DNA from: Caldithrix abyssi
GTDB taxonomy: Bacteria > Calditrichota > Calditrichia > Calditrichales > Calditrichaceae
Length of the DNA stretch: 37,838 nt
Direction of reading: 5' to 3'
Assembly: GCA_011369465.1 (NCBI GenBank)
Contig: DRQG01000097.1
Coordinates: forward strand, 1 to 37,838
Shown in pieces: positions 16,767 through 24,324 of this stretch. The notes under the pieces were generated by a model. That model made no database searches. It worked only from the letters and a program-made list of their open reading frames with translations, and was not told the origin of the DNA. How positions within the stretch are numbered: position 1 is the first letter of the stretch; every line of letters starts with the position of its first letter. Made by a program: the position numbers and the translations under genes.

Positions 16767-18287
16767 TCAGAATTTATAAACAATTTCGGCAGAAAAGAAA
16801 GAACTTCTGGTATTATTCTCATCGGTGTCCAAATCCTGATCATTATCATAACTGACAAAACTGTTCAACTCAATGTGATCGGTAATGGGGATCTGCAGCA
16901 TTAAAAGAAGACTGAGGATATTTTTATTGGAGTATATCCGGAAAATATCTACATCGATTGCATCCGGATAGCGTCGCCAGACATACGAACCGCTTAAGGA
17001 AATATACATCCCTGTCAAAGTGCTGTAGTCAGCCCCAAAAGCAACGCCGTGCCCGCTATAATTCTGTTCTTTAATATATTGTGACTGACTGCCGGCAAAT
17101 TCGCGGTGCATTTTCTTTTCAAACAAATAGCCTGTTTGCAGGCTGAATTGATTGGAAAGATCGAATCCCAGATATGAAGATAATTCGTGATAAGAATAGT
17201 CCGGTTCCTGTTCGGTTTTTATCCTGTAGGTTTTATACTTTGGACGATACAATGCTTTGAGACGGAATACCGGATTGAAATTTAAGGAAAAACTGATATC
17301 GGCAAAAACACTCTGCGAATTATTTCTAAATACCGAATCGGAAACGGTGTAACTAAAACGGTTGTTTCGGTAACTTAAATTTACCGAATAATTAACCGTA
17401 GCCGGTGCAGAATTTCCCATTACAATATCAAAAGTATGCATACGATAATCGTTATTTGCCACCTGCATACTCTCGTTGAAATCCAGATTGTAGTTCAGGG
17501 TGTAACTACCCAAACTTTTAGTCCAATAAGTCAGTCCGGTATTCAACTGATCGCGCAAAAAATCCGGCACCGAGACCGATGGAGCCTGATACACTTTATA
17601 GCGCAGACTGTTATCCAGACGCCAAACTATATTATTTGTAAGCTGCCAACGAAAAAATTGCCGCGTATTTGCTTCCTGATAACCCAAATCCGGGTATAAA
17701 GCGTTTTTATCAAATTCGAAACCCAAATTGAACCGGCCTTCAAAATTATTGGTAATAACCGCACTTTCCAGTTTGGTACGAACTGTCATATTTTCCTTGT
17801 CATAACGGGCATCAATTAACATTGAGGTTGTCTGCACATTGCCTGACCATAACGGCTGGCTGTAACTAATCGCTATATAAGGTTTTTGTACCTGATCGAT
17901 TAACACACTATCTGCCTGGAAATAACCGACTTCAAATTCCTGCCGATTGTAATCGACTCCGGTTCGAACAAATAAATCGTAACCGCTAAATGATGTCATC
18001 ATATTTGATGTAGAATTATAGGCCGTTTTTTGAAAGAGTGAATGATTGTCAAGGAATTGCTCCAAAAAAATGACCGCCAGATCATACATCTCACTGTCTG
18101 CATATTGTCTGGCTGAATCAATTAAAGCAAATTGATCACCGGATAAGGGCTGGGTATTTTGCAGCAGGATCGCTTCATCCAATAGAAGACTGAATTCTTC
18201 GCGAGAGGAATGCTGCGCGCGAAGCAGCAATGGAAGACAACAGACAAGGCAGAGAATAAATTTGAGCGGAGGCAATATTCGATTCAT
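16767..18287 (-). CDS. Predicted outer-membrane beta-barrel with helical N-terminus
   Basis: 506 residues from the ATG at 18287. A TTG at 18302, directly after the upstream stop, is an alternative start, but the signal peptide begins at the ATG (residues 1-25, FILCLVCCLPLLLRAQ). Residues about 30-85 are helical (DEAILL, DSARQYADSEMYDLAVIFLEQFL) and TPR-like. From about 100 to the end the sequence alternates polar and hydrophobic residues in many short strands rich in Tyr, Asn and Phe, and finishes EIVYKF. The terminal Phe is typical of proteins recognised by the Bam complex. No named porin or receptor family is recognised. It is the second gene of a pair with the secreted helical-repeat protein, with no gap between them, so the two may form one envelope complex. 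Confidence 0.82.
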   Translation of the reverse strand: MNRILPPLKFILCLVCCLPLLLRAQHSSREEFSLLLDEAILLQNTQPLSGDQFALIDSARQYADSEMYDLAVIFLEQFLDNHSLFQKTAYNSTSNMMTSFSGYDLFVRTGVDYNRQEFEVGYFQADSVLIDQVQKPYIAISYSQPLWSGNVQTTSMLIDARYDKENMTVRTKLESAVITNNFEGRFNLGFEFDKNALYPDLGYQEANTRQFFRWQLTNNIVWRLDNSLRYKVYQAPSVSVPDFLRDQLNTGLTYWTKSLGSYTLNYNLDFNESMQVANNDYRMHTFDIVMGNSAPATVNYSVNLSYRNNRFSYTVSDSVFRNNSQSVFADISFSLNFNPVFRLKALYRPKYKTYRIKTEQEPDYSYHELSSYLGFDLSNQFSLQTGYLFEKKMHREFAGSQSQYIKEQNYSGHGVAFGADYSTLTGMYISLSGSYVWRRYPDAIDVDIFRIYSNKNILSLLLMLQIPITDHIELNSFVSYDNDQDLDTDENNTRSSFFSAEIVYKF

Positions 18288-18302
18288 AAAAATAGAGTAC
18301 AA

Positions 18303-19787
18303 TCATTTTATGGCATCTTTAAGGATAAAATCCATTTGATTCTCGACAATGGAAATCAGGTGTGCGGCAACCACCAAATTACCGCTGTCCAGATTTTCTT
18401 TTGCTTTGTTTAACAGACGTCTCAGAACAGCTACCGCAGAATCATTTTGAATATCTGTTTGATCCTCAAGAGAAGTAAGTGTGTCAGATAGTCGATTATA
18501 TCGCTTTAGCAGATTATCCGGATCGTAAACTGAGCCTGCTTTGGCTAAAGATTTACTTTGATTCATCAGCCGCAGAGCCAGCTGTAATTTCTTAAAAGAT
18601 TCGTTCGTTTTTCCGTTTTCATAAGCAATGCGCGAACCCTCAATAAGTTTTGAGGCCTGATCCAACAGATATTCTGCAGAACCGCTGCGATCTTCACCCA
18701 ACTGTTCACGGCGCAGTTGCAACAGCTTTTCGGCTTCTTCGATACGGGCGTTCAGACGAATATTTGCTGATGCTCCGGAGCCATCCGTTGTTGTATATCT
18801 TAATGCTTTCGACGCCATTCGTTGGATAAGCATCGTTTTATTTTGGGCAGATACATAGTCACCCTTCTCAAAATCTCTCATAGCGCCGCGCAGATACTGA
18901 TTGGCCTTTTTCAATAAGCGTTCGGCATTTTTATTTTCGGTCTTCCCCAGGGTCTGTTCAATGCCATTCACATATCGCTGTAAGGATTCCAGGTTTGCTC
19001 GTATCTGTTCTTTTCGTCCTGTGGTTGTACTCTGGCTTAAATCCACAGCCCGGTGCAGCATACGTTCGCAAATTTGCAGATACATAAAGGCCTGCCTGGT
19101 ATCTTCTTTTTCATAGAGCTCTCTGGCTTTATCCATAAATGACCGCACTTTTCTGAGTATGCCCTCATATTCCCGGTTCCCTTCGTAATGGGGTATGCTT
19201 TTATAGAGACTCATCAGGCTTTTGTAGTACTGTTCAAAATCCGTGGGAACCGCCGGACGTTTTCCGATGGAGACCATGTCTAATACTTTGTTGGCAAAAT
19301 AGGTAGAGAGACGATAATACTGCTGGCTTTCGATGTATTTTTCCTGTTTAAAGGCCAGTTCCGCTTTTCTTTGAAAGGCGCGCGCTTTATTCAACATGTA
19401 GCGGGCATCTTCATTTCCGGAAAGGTTTACCGCCCGCTCTGCCCGACGCATCAGCTCATTGAGCTTTTGATTCGCCCGTGCAGCAGGTTTATACAAAACG
19501 ATCTGAGCCGCCCATTCTGCCTGTTTGAGCGAGCGGACATAGGCCATTTTGGCCCGGTTAAACTTTCCCTGCTGTAAATAAGATATAGCCTCCCGGAAGT
19601 TTTTTCGGGCCTGTTTAACCAATTCGATCGCTTTGTCATTCTGATAACGCACAGCGAGCTGTTCCACTGTTTTTATTTTCCGATCCAGCCGTTCCAACAG
19701 ATTCTTTAATTCTGCCAGAGACTGAGCCTCGCTAAACGATACCAGCGTAAGGATGACCAGGGCTATTTTAAGTATATTATGTTTCAT
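18303..19787 (-). CDS. Secreted helical-repeat protein, function unknown
   Basis: 494 residues with a signal peptide (residues 1-21, IALVILTLVSFSEAQ). The mature protein appears entirely alpha-helical, built from about six copies of a 65-85-residue unit. Each unit reads roughly: helix with A..LL.KA, helix with A...FE.GDY..A, helix with L..A..MA.KAL. Examples are SGNEDARYMLNKARAF, AERLLKKANQYLRGA and AEYLLDQASKLIEGS. Basic and acidic residues are plentiful and there is no cysteine cluster or catalytic motif. It is immediately followed by the barrel gene, suggesting a periplasmic scaffold or partner. The ATG at 19787 has AAGGA upstream; a small hairpin (19796-19814) reaches into that ribosome-binding site. 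Confidence 0.85.
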   Translation of the reverse strand: MKHNILKIALVILTLVSFSEAQSLAELKNLLERLDRKIKTVEQLAVRYQNDKAIELVKQARKNFREAISYLQQGKFNRAKMAYVRSLKQAEWAAQIVLYKPAARANQKLNELMRRAERAVNLSGNEDARYMLNKARAFQRKAELAFKQEKYIESQQYYRLSTYFANKVLDMVSIGKRPAVPTDFEQYYKSLMSLYKSIPHYEGNREYEGILRKVRSFMDKARELYEKEDTRQAFMYLQICERMLHRAVDLSQSTTTGRKEQIRANLESLQRYVNGIEQTLGKTENKNAERLLKKANQYLRGAMRDFEKGDYVSAQNKTMLIQRMASKALRYTTTDGSGASANIRLNARIEEAEKLLQLRREQLGEDRSGSAEYLLDQASKLIEGSRIAYENGKTNESFKKLQLALRLMNQSKSLAKAGSVYDPDNLLKRYNRLSDTLTSLEDQTDIQNDSAVAVLRRLLNKAKENLDSGNLVVAAHLISIVENQMDFILKDAIK

Positions 19788-19795
19788 TGTATTTC

Positions 19796-19814
19796 CTTAT
19801 CTCACAAAGATAAG
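19796..19814 (-). promoter_or_regulatory. Leader hairpin overlapping the ribosome-binding site
   Basis: CTTATC and GATAAG flank 7 bases just upstream of the helical-repeat gene. In the mRNA the second arm overlaps the start of the AAGGA ribosome-binding site, so pairing could lower translation. The stem is only six A/U-rich pairs, so the effect is uncertain. Confidence 0.3.
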
Positions 19815-19849
19815 CGAAATTTAATTCATTGCAATATCATTTTTTTTAA

Positions 19850-19886
19850 AGAACAGAAAAAGGCGCATACCCGAAGGTACGCGCCT
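19850..19886 (-). terminator. Rho-independent terminator of the lipoprotein gene
   Basis: The minus-strand RNA folds as AGGCGCGUACC-UUCG-GGUAUGCGCCU, an 11-bp stem with one G-U pair and a UUCG tetraloop, followed by UUUUUCUGUU. It begins about 20 bases after the lipoprotein stop codon, and it separates that gene from the helical-repeat/barrel pair. Confidence 0.85.
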
Positions 19887-19905
19887 GCCTCTATTGTTCG
19901 CCTGT

Positions 19906-20871
19906 TTAGAAGCGGGTTACCCGATACGGAGACGCCCAGGTGGCCGATACATACGGATAATCGTCATTCGATTTTTCGAGAATAGTACCGTTATCGATTA
20001 CATCGATTACCGCATGATGTAAGCCGCGTACCTGCTGAACAATCCACGTTCCTTCGTAGATATTGTTACCTTCATCATCTTTGCCTGCATAAGTAAACCA
20101 GGCACGTCCGAAGTGCGCGCGGGCAAAGCGGGGGTTCAACCCGTAGTGTAACAGAACCGTTTCGGTGGCCTCGGTATCTTCCGGATACATAACCGGATTG
20201 GATGTCGTGTTTTTTACTTTGACGCGTAAATAAACCTCTGTCAATCGGGGATAGGTAAACAGATTCACACCGTTCTGAAAATATTCCAGCGGATCGGTAA
20301 TAATTACGGAATCCTGATTTTCCGCTTTGATCAACAGTTCAACGATTTCCACACCAGGCTGCTCGGAATAACCATTCTGCATAGAGATGTCAACTATTTT
20401 CCAGTCGCGACGAGGTTCGCCGGTGTCGGCGATCTTTTTCAGGTGAACAATGCGCTCCAGGCTGTGTGTAATCGGTTTATCGTACCAGTCAAAATTAAGG
20501 GTACTGTCGGTTTTAACGACCCGTTTCACTTTAAGAATACCCTTGAATTTTGTGTACACATAGGCCGTAGCTGTTGAATCCCCCGGATCCAGCGTAACCT
20601 GTATGGATCGTTCTACAGGTTGGTGGCGAATCCGCACAAAACGCGTCCGTACGAAATCTTTGGAAAGCGGAGCGGACGGACCATCGTTATCAATATTGCT
20701 TTCACTTTCCTCGTCAATTCCGTCAAAACCGATATCCGCCGAATCGCTCAGCACAGTCTTTATCGCTTCTATATCGGCGGAATCATCATTCGGGTTGCTG
20801 GGGCCGTTATTTTGGCACCCGTAAAAGGCCACTAAACCTATGGCCATTAAGATAAACATCAGCTTCTTCAT
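19906..20871 (-). CDS. Predicted lipoprotein with sigma-54-like promoter, function unknown
   Basis: 321 residues from the ATG at 20871, chosen because GGAGGG lies about seven bases upstream; the in-frame ATG at 20889 gives only a six-residue extension. The signal peptide ends in a lipobox (AFYGC) with the lipidated Cys at position 19. Asn/Gly/Pro residues and then a strongly acidic linker follow (about 20-70, rich in Asp, Glu and Ser). The body (about 75-321) is predicted to be mostly beta-strand, with repeated VKRVVK, VEIVELLIKA and VYLRVKVKNTTSNPV patterns that suggest immunoglobulin-like domains. No enzymatic motif is seen. A strong terminator follows it, so it is a single-gene unit. The promoter region carries a sigma-54-type element and two dyads. 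Confidence 0.87.
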   Translation of the reverse strand: MKKLMFILMAIGLVAFYGCQNNGPSNPNDDSADIEAIKTVLSDSADIGFDGIDEESESNIDNDGPSAPLSKDFVRTRFVRIRHQPVERSIQVTLDPGDSTATAYVYTKFKGILKVKRVVKTDSTLNFDWYDKPITHSLERIVHLKKIADTGEPRRDWKIVDISMQNGYSEQPGVEIVELLIKAENQDSVIITDPLEYFQNGVNLFTYPRLTEVYLRVKVKNTTSNPVMYPEDTEATETVLLHYGLNPRFARAHFGRAWFTYAGKDDEGNNIYEGTWIVQQVRGLHHAVIDVIDNGTILEKSNDDYPYVSATWASPYRVTRF

Positions 20872-20958
20872 CGTATTACCCTCCTTCAAAAAGTTAGTTG
20901 TTAACCAATTTGTTTATTCCGGGCCCTGTGGAATAAATCGAGTTCTGCCGGTTATAGA

Positions 20959-20974
20959 GCATTTGCCGTGCCAA
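20959..20974 (-). promoter_or_regulatory. Sigma-54-type promoter upstream of the lipoprotein gene
   Basis: Minus strand TTGGCACGGCAAATGC: the -24 block TGGCACG is perfect, and the GG and GC dinucleotides are 10 bases apart as required. The -12 block reads ATGC instead of TTGC. The predicted start is near 20947, giving a leader of about 75 bases. Two perfect dyads lie upstream. Confidence 0.55.
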
Positions 20975-20985
20975 AATCTATAACG

Positions 20986-21002
20986 CTTTAATTATATTAA
21001 AG
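20986..21002. promoter_or_regulatory. Dyad just upstream of the sigma-54-like promoter
   Basis: CTTTAAT-TAT-ATTAAAG is a perfect 7-3-7 dyad about 12 bases upstream of the -24 element. It could be an operator or an architectural-protein site. It is A/T-rich, so chance is possible. Confidence 0.3.
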
Positions 21003-21049
21003 TTAGAAGAATTGAATTTGTATTTAGAAAGCACGTAGTGACCTTTATA

Positions 21050-21065
21050 GTACATTTTTATGTAC
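21050..21065. promoter_or_regulatory. Candidate activator site for the lipoprotein promoter
   Basis: GTACAT-TTTT-ATGTAC is a perfect 6-4-6 dyad roughly 100-120 bases upstream of the predicted transcription start, the usual distance for a sigma-54 enhancer-binding protein. A further GTAC lies just beyond. Confidence 0.35.
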
Positions 21066-21128
21066 GAAATGGTACAGTTTTGCTTTTGAGTTGATGAAAA
21101 TATCCGCCCCTCGCCATAGCAGGACAAT

Positions 21129-21254
21129 GGGCCTGCCCTGAGTATTTCGAAGGGCCTGTCCTGATCCCGCCCAGGCGGGACGAAGGGCCTGTCCTGAGCA
21201 TTTCGAAGGGCCTGTCCTGAGTTTTTCGAAGGAGCCGTCCCTGAGCCTGGTGAA
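21129..21254. repeat. Five tandem units of a 23-nt repeat
   Basis: Consensus GGGCCTGTCCTGAG-N4-TTCGAA (23 nt). Units are at 21129-21151, 21152-21184, 21185-21207, 21208-21230 and a diverged last copy at 21231-21254. Unit 2 is 33 nt because its middle is replaced by an inverted-repeat cassette (CCCGCCCAGGCGGG). The same pieces recur near 24100, 25920 and 27830. A minus-strand frame through the array is an artefact of the repeat. Confidence 0.8.
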
Positions 21255-21451
21255 GGAAAACCCTCTGCTGTTTTGCTTTTATTTTATTGCGCTTTTTCAT
21301 AAGTTTAGTACCAAATAGAAAATATTGTGTATTGAGTAAAGAGTAACACTGACCGGTTGACGTGTAATAGCCGAACCGAAACCGAGCGTTGAAAGCTTTG
21401 CACCGGACAATTCAATAACTAAACAGCTTAATAACCAACAACTGCTATCAT

Positions 21452-22942
21452 ATGAAAAACCGCCTATCCATCTTTTCCGACCGGCCGGCATTATTAATAC
21501 TTGCTGTTGGTCTGCTCATCCGGGCCATTGCCTCATGGCTTATTCCCCCCGGTTTTGATGAAGCTTATTACGGGGTTTACGCACATCATCCGGCCTGGGG
21601 TTATTTTGATCATCCGCCGCTGGTAGCCGTTACCGCCGGATTCGGATTTTGGTTGAGCGGTGTTTATACCTTTATTACGCTGCGGCTGGGCGCACTGCTG
21701 CTGTTTGTGTTTTCTTCCCTGATTTTGTACGAAAGCATTATCCTGCTTTATAATCAACGAGCGGCGCGTATCGGATTGATGCTGCTGCACACCATTCCGT
21801 ACTTTTTCATTGGTATGGGTGCTTTTGTCATTCCGGATAATACTCTCGGATTATTCTGGTTGTTATTCATTTACAGCTTAATCCGATTACAGAGGGATGA
21901 TAACCCGCGCTGGTTTCTGCTAAGCGGCACAGCTTTGGGTCTGGCTCTGTTGTCCAAATATCACGCTGTTTTTCTGGTTATGGGTTTAGGCTTGCTCCTG
22001 TTGTTTAATAAGAATTGGCGCCGTTACTGGCGCAGCCCCTGGTTGTACGGCGGCGCGGTTCTGGCGTTTTTAATCTTTTTGCCCAACATTCTCTGGAACG
22101 CTTCAAACGATTGGATTTCGTACGTGTACCAGTTCAGTAAAGGAGGTTCGGCCGGCTTGCATCTATCGCTGGATAAATTCATTCAGGGTATTGGCGTTCA
22201 GGCCGGGTACTTGCTGCCCTGGTATTTTATTCTACTGCTTATAGCCGGTTACCGCCCCTGGCGATCAAAACAAAAACATACCTTGTTTTTACTGCCCTTT
22301 GTCTGGCTGCCGGTTCTGGTCTTTACCTTTATCGGGGCTACACGCACCATTTTACCTCACTGGCCCATGCCCGGTTATCTGGCCGCCATTATCTTGCTGG
22401 CCGGATGGATGGATACCTGGCGTCCGGCCATATCACACCGTTATTTAAAATTCTCCGCTATGTTTATTGGGGTACTGCTTATGTTTGTGCTGTTACAAAC
22501 ACGGCTGGGTATTATCGACATGGATCGTAAAAAAGATCCTACCTTAAACGGTTTCGGCTGGAGCGAGTTGGCCTCGCATATACAGGAAAAAGGCTATCTG
22601 GCAGACCAGCGTCTGTTTTTGTTTACCCATAAATGGTTTCTCTCCGGTGAGTTGGATTTTGCTCTGCAGGGTCAGCGCGAAGTTACCGTACTGAATCGCT
22701 GGCATCCGCAGGGATTCGCATTTTGGTCCGATATGGATTCATTATTGGGACGTAACGCCCTGTTTGTCACATCGGAATTTTTTCCTGAAAATGCAGCAAA
22801 GAGTTATGCGCTTTATTTCGATGAAATCACCCGCCTGCCCGATTTTTACGTACAGCGGAATGGAAAACCCGGCAAGACCTTTTATTTATGGTATTGCAAA
22901 AACTTAAAAACACCTTTCCCCTGGCCATACGGGAATAAATAG
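21452..22942 (+). CDS. Membrane glycosyltransferase, GT39/ArnT-like (PMT superfamily)
   Basis: 496-residue integral membrane enzyme of the GT-C fold, expected to move a sugar from a polyprenyl-phosphate donor onto lipid A, another lipid or a protein on the outer face of the inner membrane. Residues 1-350 contain about ten hydrophobic segments. The first extracytoplasmic loop carries the acidic motif FDEAYYGVY (Asp36-Glu37) and then YFDHPPLVA, both typical of ArnT-like transferases. SKYHAVFLV at about 170 matches the family's second conserved loop. A soluble C-terminal region (about 370-496) follows. The acceptor cannot be predicted. The PAP2 phosphatase gene follows at 121 bases on the same strand, fitting lipid-carrier recycling. 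No Shine-Dalgarno is obvious before the ATG at 21452. Confidence 0.88.
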   Translation: MKNRLSIFSDRPALLILAVGLLIRAIASWLIPPGFDEAYYGVYAHHPAWGYFDHPPLVAVTAGFGFWLSGVYTFITLRLGALLLFVFSSLILYESIILLYNQRAARIGLMLLHTIPYFFIGMGAFVIPDNTLGLFWLLFIYSLIRLQRDDNPRWFLLSGTALGLALLSKYHAVFLVMGLGLLLLFNKNWRRYWRSPWLYGGAVLAFLIFLPNILWNASNDWISYVYQFSKGGSAGLHLSLDKFIQGIGVQAGYLLPWYFILLLIAGYRPWRSKQKHTLFLLPFVWLPVLVFTFIGATRTILPHWPMPGYLAAIILLAGWMDTWRPAISHRYLKFSAMFIGVLLMFVLLQTRLGIIDMDRKKDPTLNGFGWSELASHIQEKGYLADQRLFLFTHKWFLSGELDFALQGQREVTVLNRWHPQGFAFWSDMDSLLGRNALFVTSEFFPENAAKSYALYFDEITRLPDFYVQRNGKPGKTFYLWYCKNLKTPFPWPYGNK

Positions 22943-23063
22943 TAGCAGGCATTGAGCATGAGAGGCAGAAAATTACAATTGAGCAAAATATGCATTTCGA
23001 GTTAACAGAAGATATAATTTGTGGCTATTTGTCGACAGCCCATGGCCAATAATGTGAGTCAGT

Positions 23064-23831
23064 ATGAAATCCAAAACCACATTACGTGATCCCTGGATAG
23101 TGATTCCTGCGGTTTTAACAACCACCTTTCTTTTACTGGTGTATGTAATGGATTGGAACCACCCGCTTTTCCTGTATCTGAACCATATATCGCATTACAG
23201 CGGGGAAGCGCTATGGGCAAATATTACCATTTTGGGCGATACTCTGGTTACCGCCGTACTGATTCTGCCTCTGCTCAAAAAGCGCTCGGAAATAATCTGG
23301 ACGCTGCTTTTTGCCGGTGTGTTGGCTCTACTGGTTTCCCAGGGGTTAAAAACATTATTGCAGATGCCCCGCCCGCCGGCGGTTTTGGATAAAAATCTGT
23401 TCCATATAATCGGACCGGCCCTTACGCAAAGATCGTTTCCTTCCGGCCATACCACCACAGTGTTCACGGTGGCTTTTGTTCTTATCTTGTATATAAGAAG
23501 GAATGCTCTAAGAATATTTTACTTTACCACAGCTTTGGTAATCGGATTATCACGGATTGTCGTGGGAGTGCACTGGCCGCTCGATATTTTAGGCGGGATT
23601 CTCACTGCTGTCCTTTCCGCTCTGGTTGGTCTGCACTTATTTAACAGAGTGAAAGAACGAATACCATCGGTAAATCCAATCTATCTGTCTATGATAATTA
23701 TGGCAGCGGCTCTGGTGTTGCTTTTCTTTCATAACACCCGTTATCCGCAAGCAGAGGTTTTGCAAGCAGTTATCGCAATTTTCGCAATTACAAATACGGG
23801 TTTTTTTATGGTAAAACAGTTAAAAGGATAG
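23064..23831 (+). CDS. PAP2-family membrane phosphatase
   Basis: 255-residue membrane phosphatase of the type-2 phosphatidic-acid-phosphatase family, which removes phosphate from lipid phosphates such as undecaprenyl pyrophosphate or phosphatidylglycerol phosphate. The three signature motifs are present: KTLLQMPRP, RSFPSGHTT (with the catalytic His) and SRIVVGVHWPLDILGG (His nucleophile and Asp). Six membrane helices are apparent, the last two after the catalytic motifs. It follows the ArnT-like gene on the same strand. A role in recycling the lipid carrier or trimming the lipid acceptor is plausible but not shown. Confidence 0.93.
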   Translation: MKSKTTLRDPWIVIPAVLTTTFLLLVYVMDWNHPLFLYLNHISHYSGEALWANITILGDTLVTAVLILPLLKKRSEIIWTLLFAGVLALLVSQGLKTLLQMPRPPAVLDKNLFHIIGPALTQRSFPSGHTTTVFTVAFVLILYIRRNALRIFYFTTALVIGLSRIVVGVHWPLDILGGILTAVLSALVGLHLFNRVKERIPSVNPIYLSMIIMAAALVLLFFHNTRYPQAEVLQAVIAIFAITNTGFFMVKQLKG

Positions 23832-23865
23832 AGATAGAAATTACGAAAATACCACCCGCCTTAGG

Positions 23866-24324
23866 AGGGCGATGAGTACAGAGTATAGAGTAGAAAGTGA
23901 CAAGTAACAAGTGACGCGTGACGAGAGATTGGAAATTAGAAACTTGAAACTCGGAACTGGATACTCAGTTAATTATGAATTAAAAATGAAGAATTAAGAA
24001 TAAAAGGTAAAAAAGGGTAAAGGGACAAAGTAACCCAAGATTTATCTTGCGCTTATGGCAGGCAGACAACCCTTCGACCCCGACACGTCGGGGCAGGCTA
24101 GGCTCAGGGAACGTGTACTTTCGTCCCGCCCGAACAGGCTCAGGGCAGGCAGTCAATAGCCAAGAATTTTGAATATCGATTAACGAACAACGAATTATGA
24201 ACTGAAAATTAATAACTCAATAACTTAATAACTTAGTAACTTGGAACTAGGAACCGGGAACTAAAAACTTATAACTGAGAACTGAGAACTAAAAACTAAT
24301 TGCCAATAGCCAAAAAACTAAATT
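23866..24324. repeat. Low-complexity repeat tract upstream of the permease gene
   Basis: About 460 bases without a gene. Two parts (23866-23952 and about 24180-24310) are degenerate direct repeats with a period near 10 bases, of the type AACTNRGAACT or GTGACAAGTAAC. Between them lies the left arm of the inverted repeat described below. I see no promoter hexamers for the permease gene here. Confidence 0.6.
23953..24152 (+). repeat. Left arm of long inverted repeat flanking the permease gene
   Basis: About 200 bases that match the reverse complement of 25908-26086 almost throughout. Shared blocks include ACTCAGTTAATTATGAATT, GATTTATCTTGCGCTTATGG and AGGGAACGTGTACTTTCGTC. The left copy has an extra segment of about 22 bases carrying CCCCGACACGTCGGGG, itself a palindrome. 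See the right arm and finding. Confidence 0.85.

Noticed and set aside
21129-21254. CRISPR array
   Set aside because: The units abut with no unique spacers, and there are no cas genes in the window.
21058-21300. 80-codon minus-strand frame
   Set aside because: Its repetitive sequence is the translation of the 23-nt tandem array.
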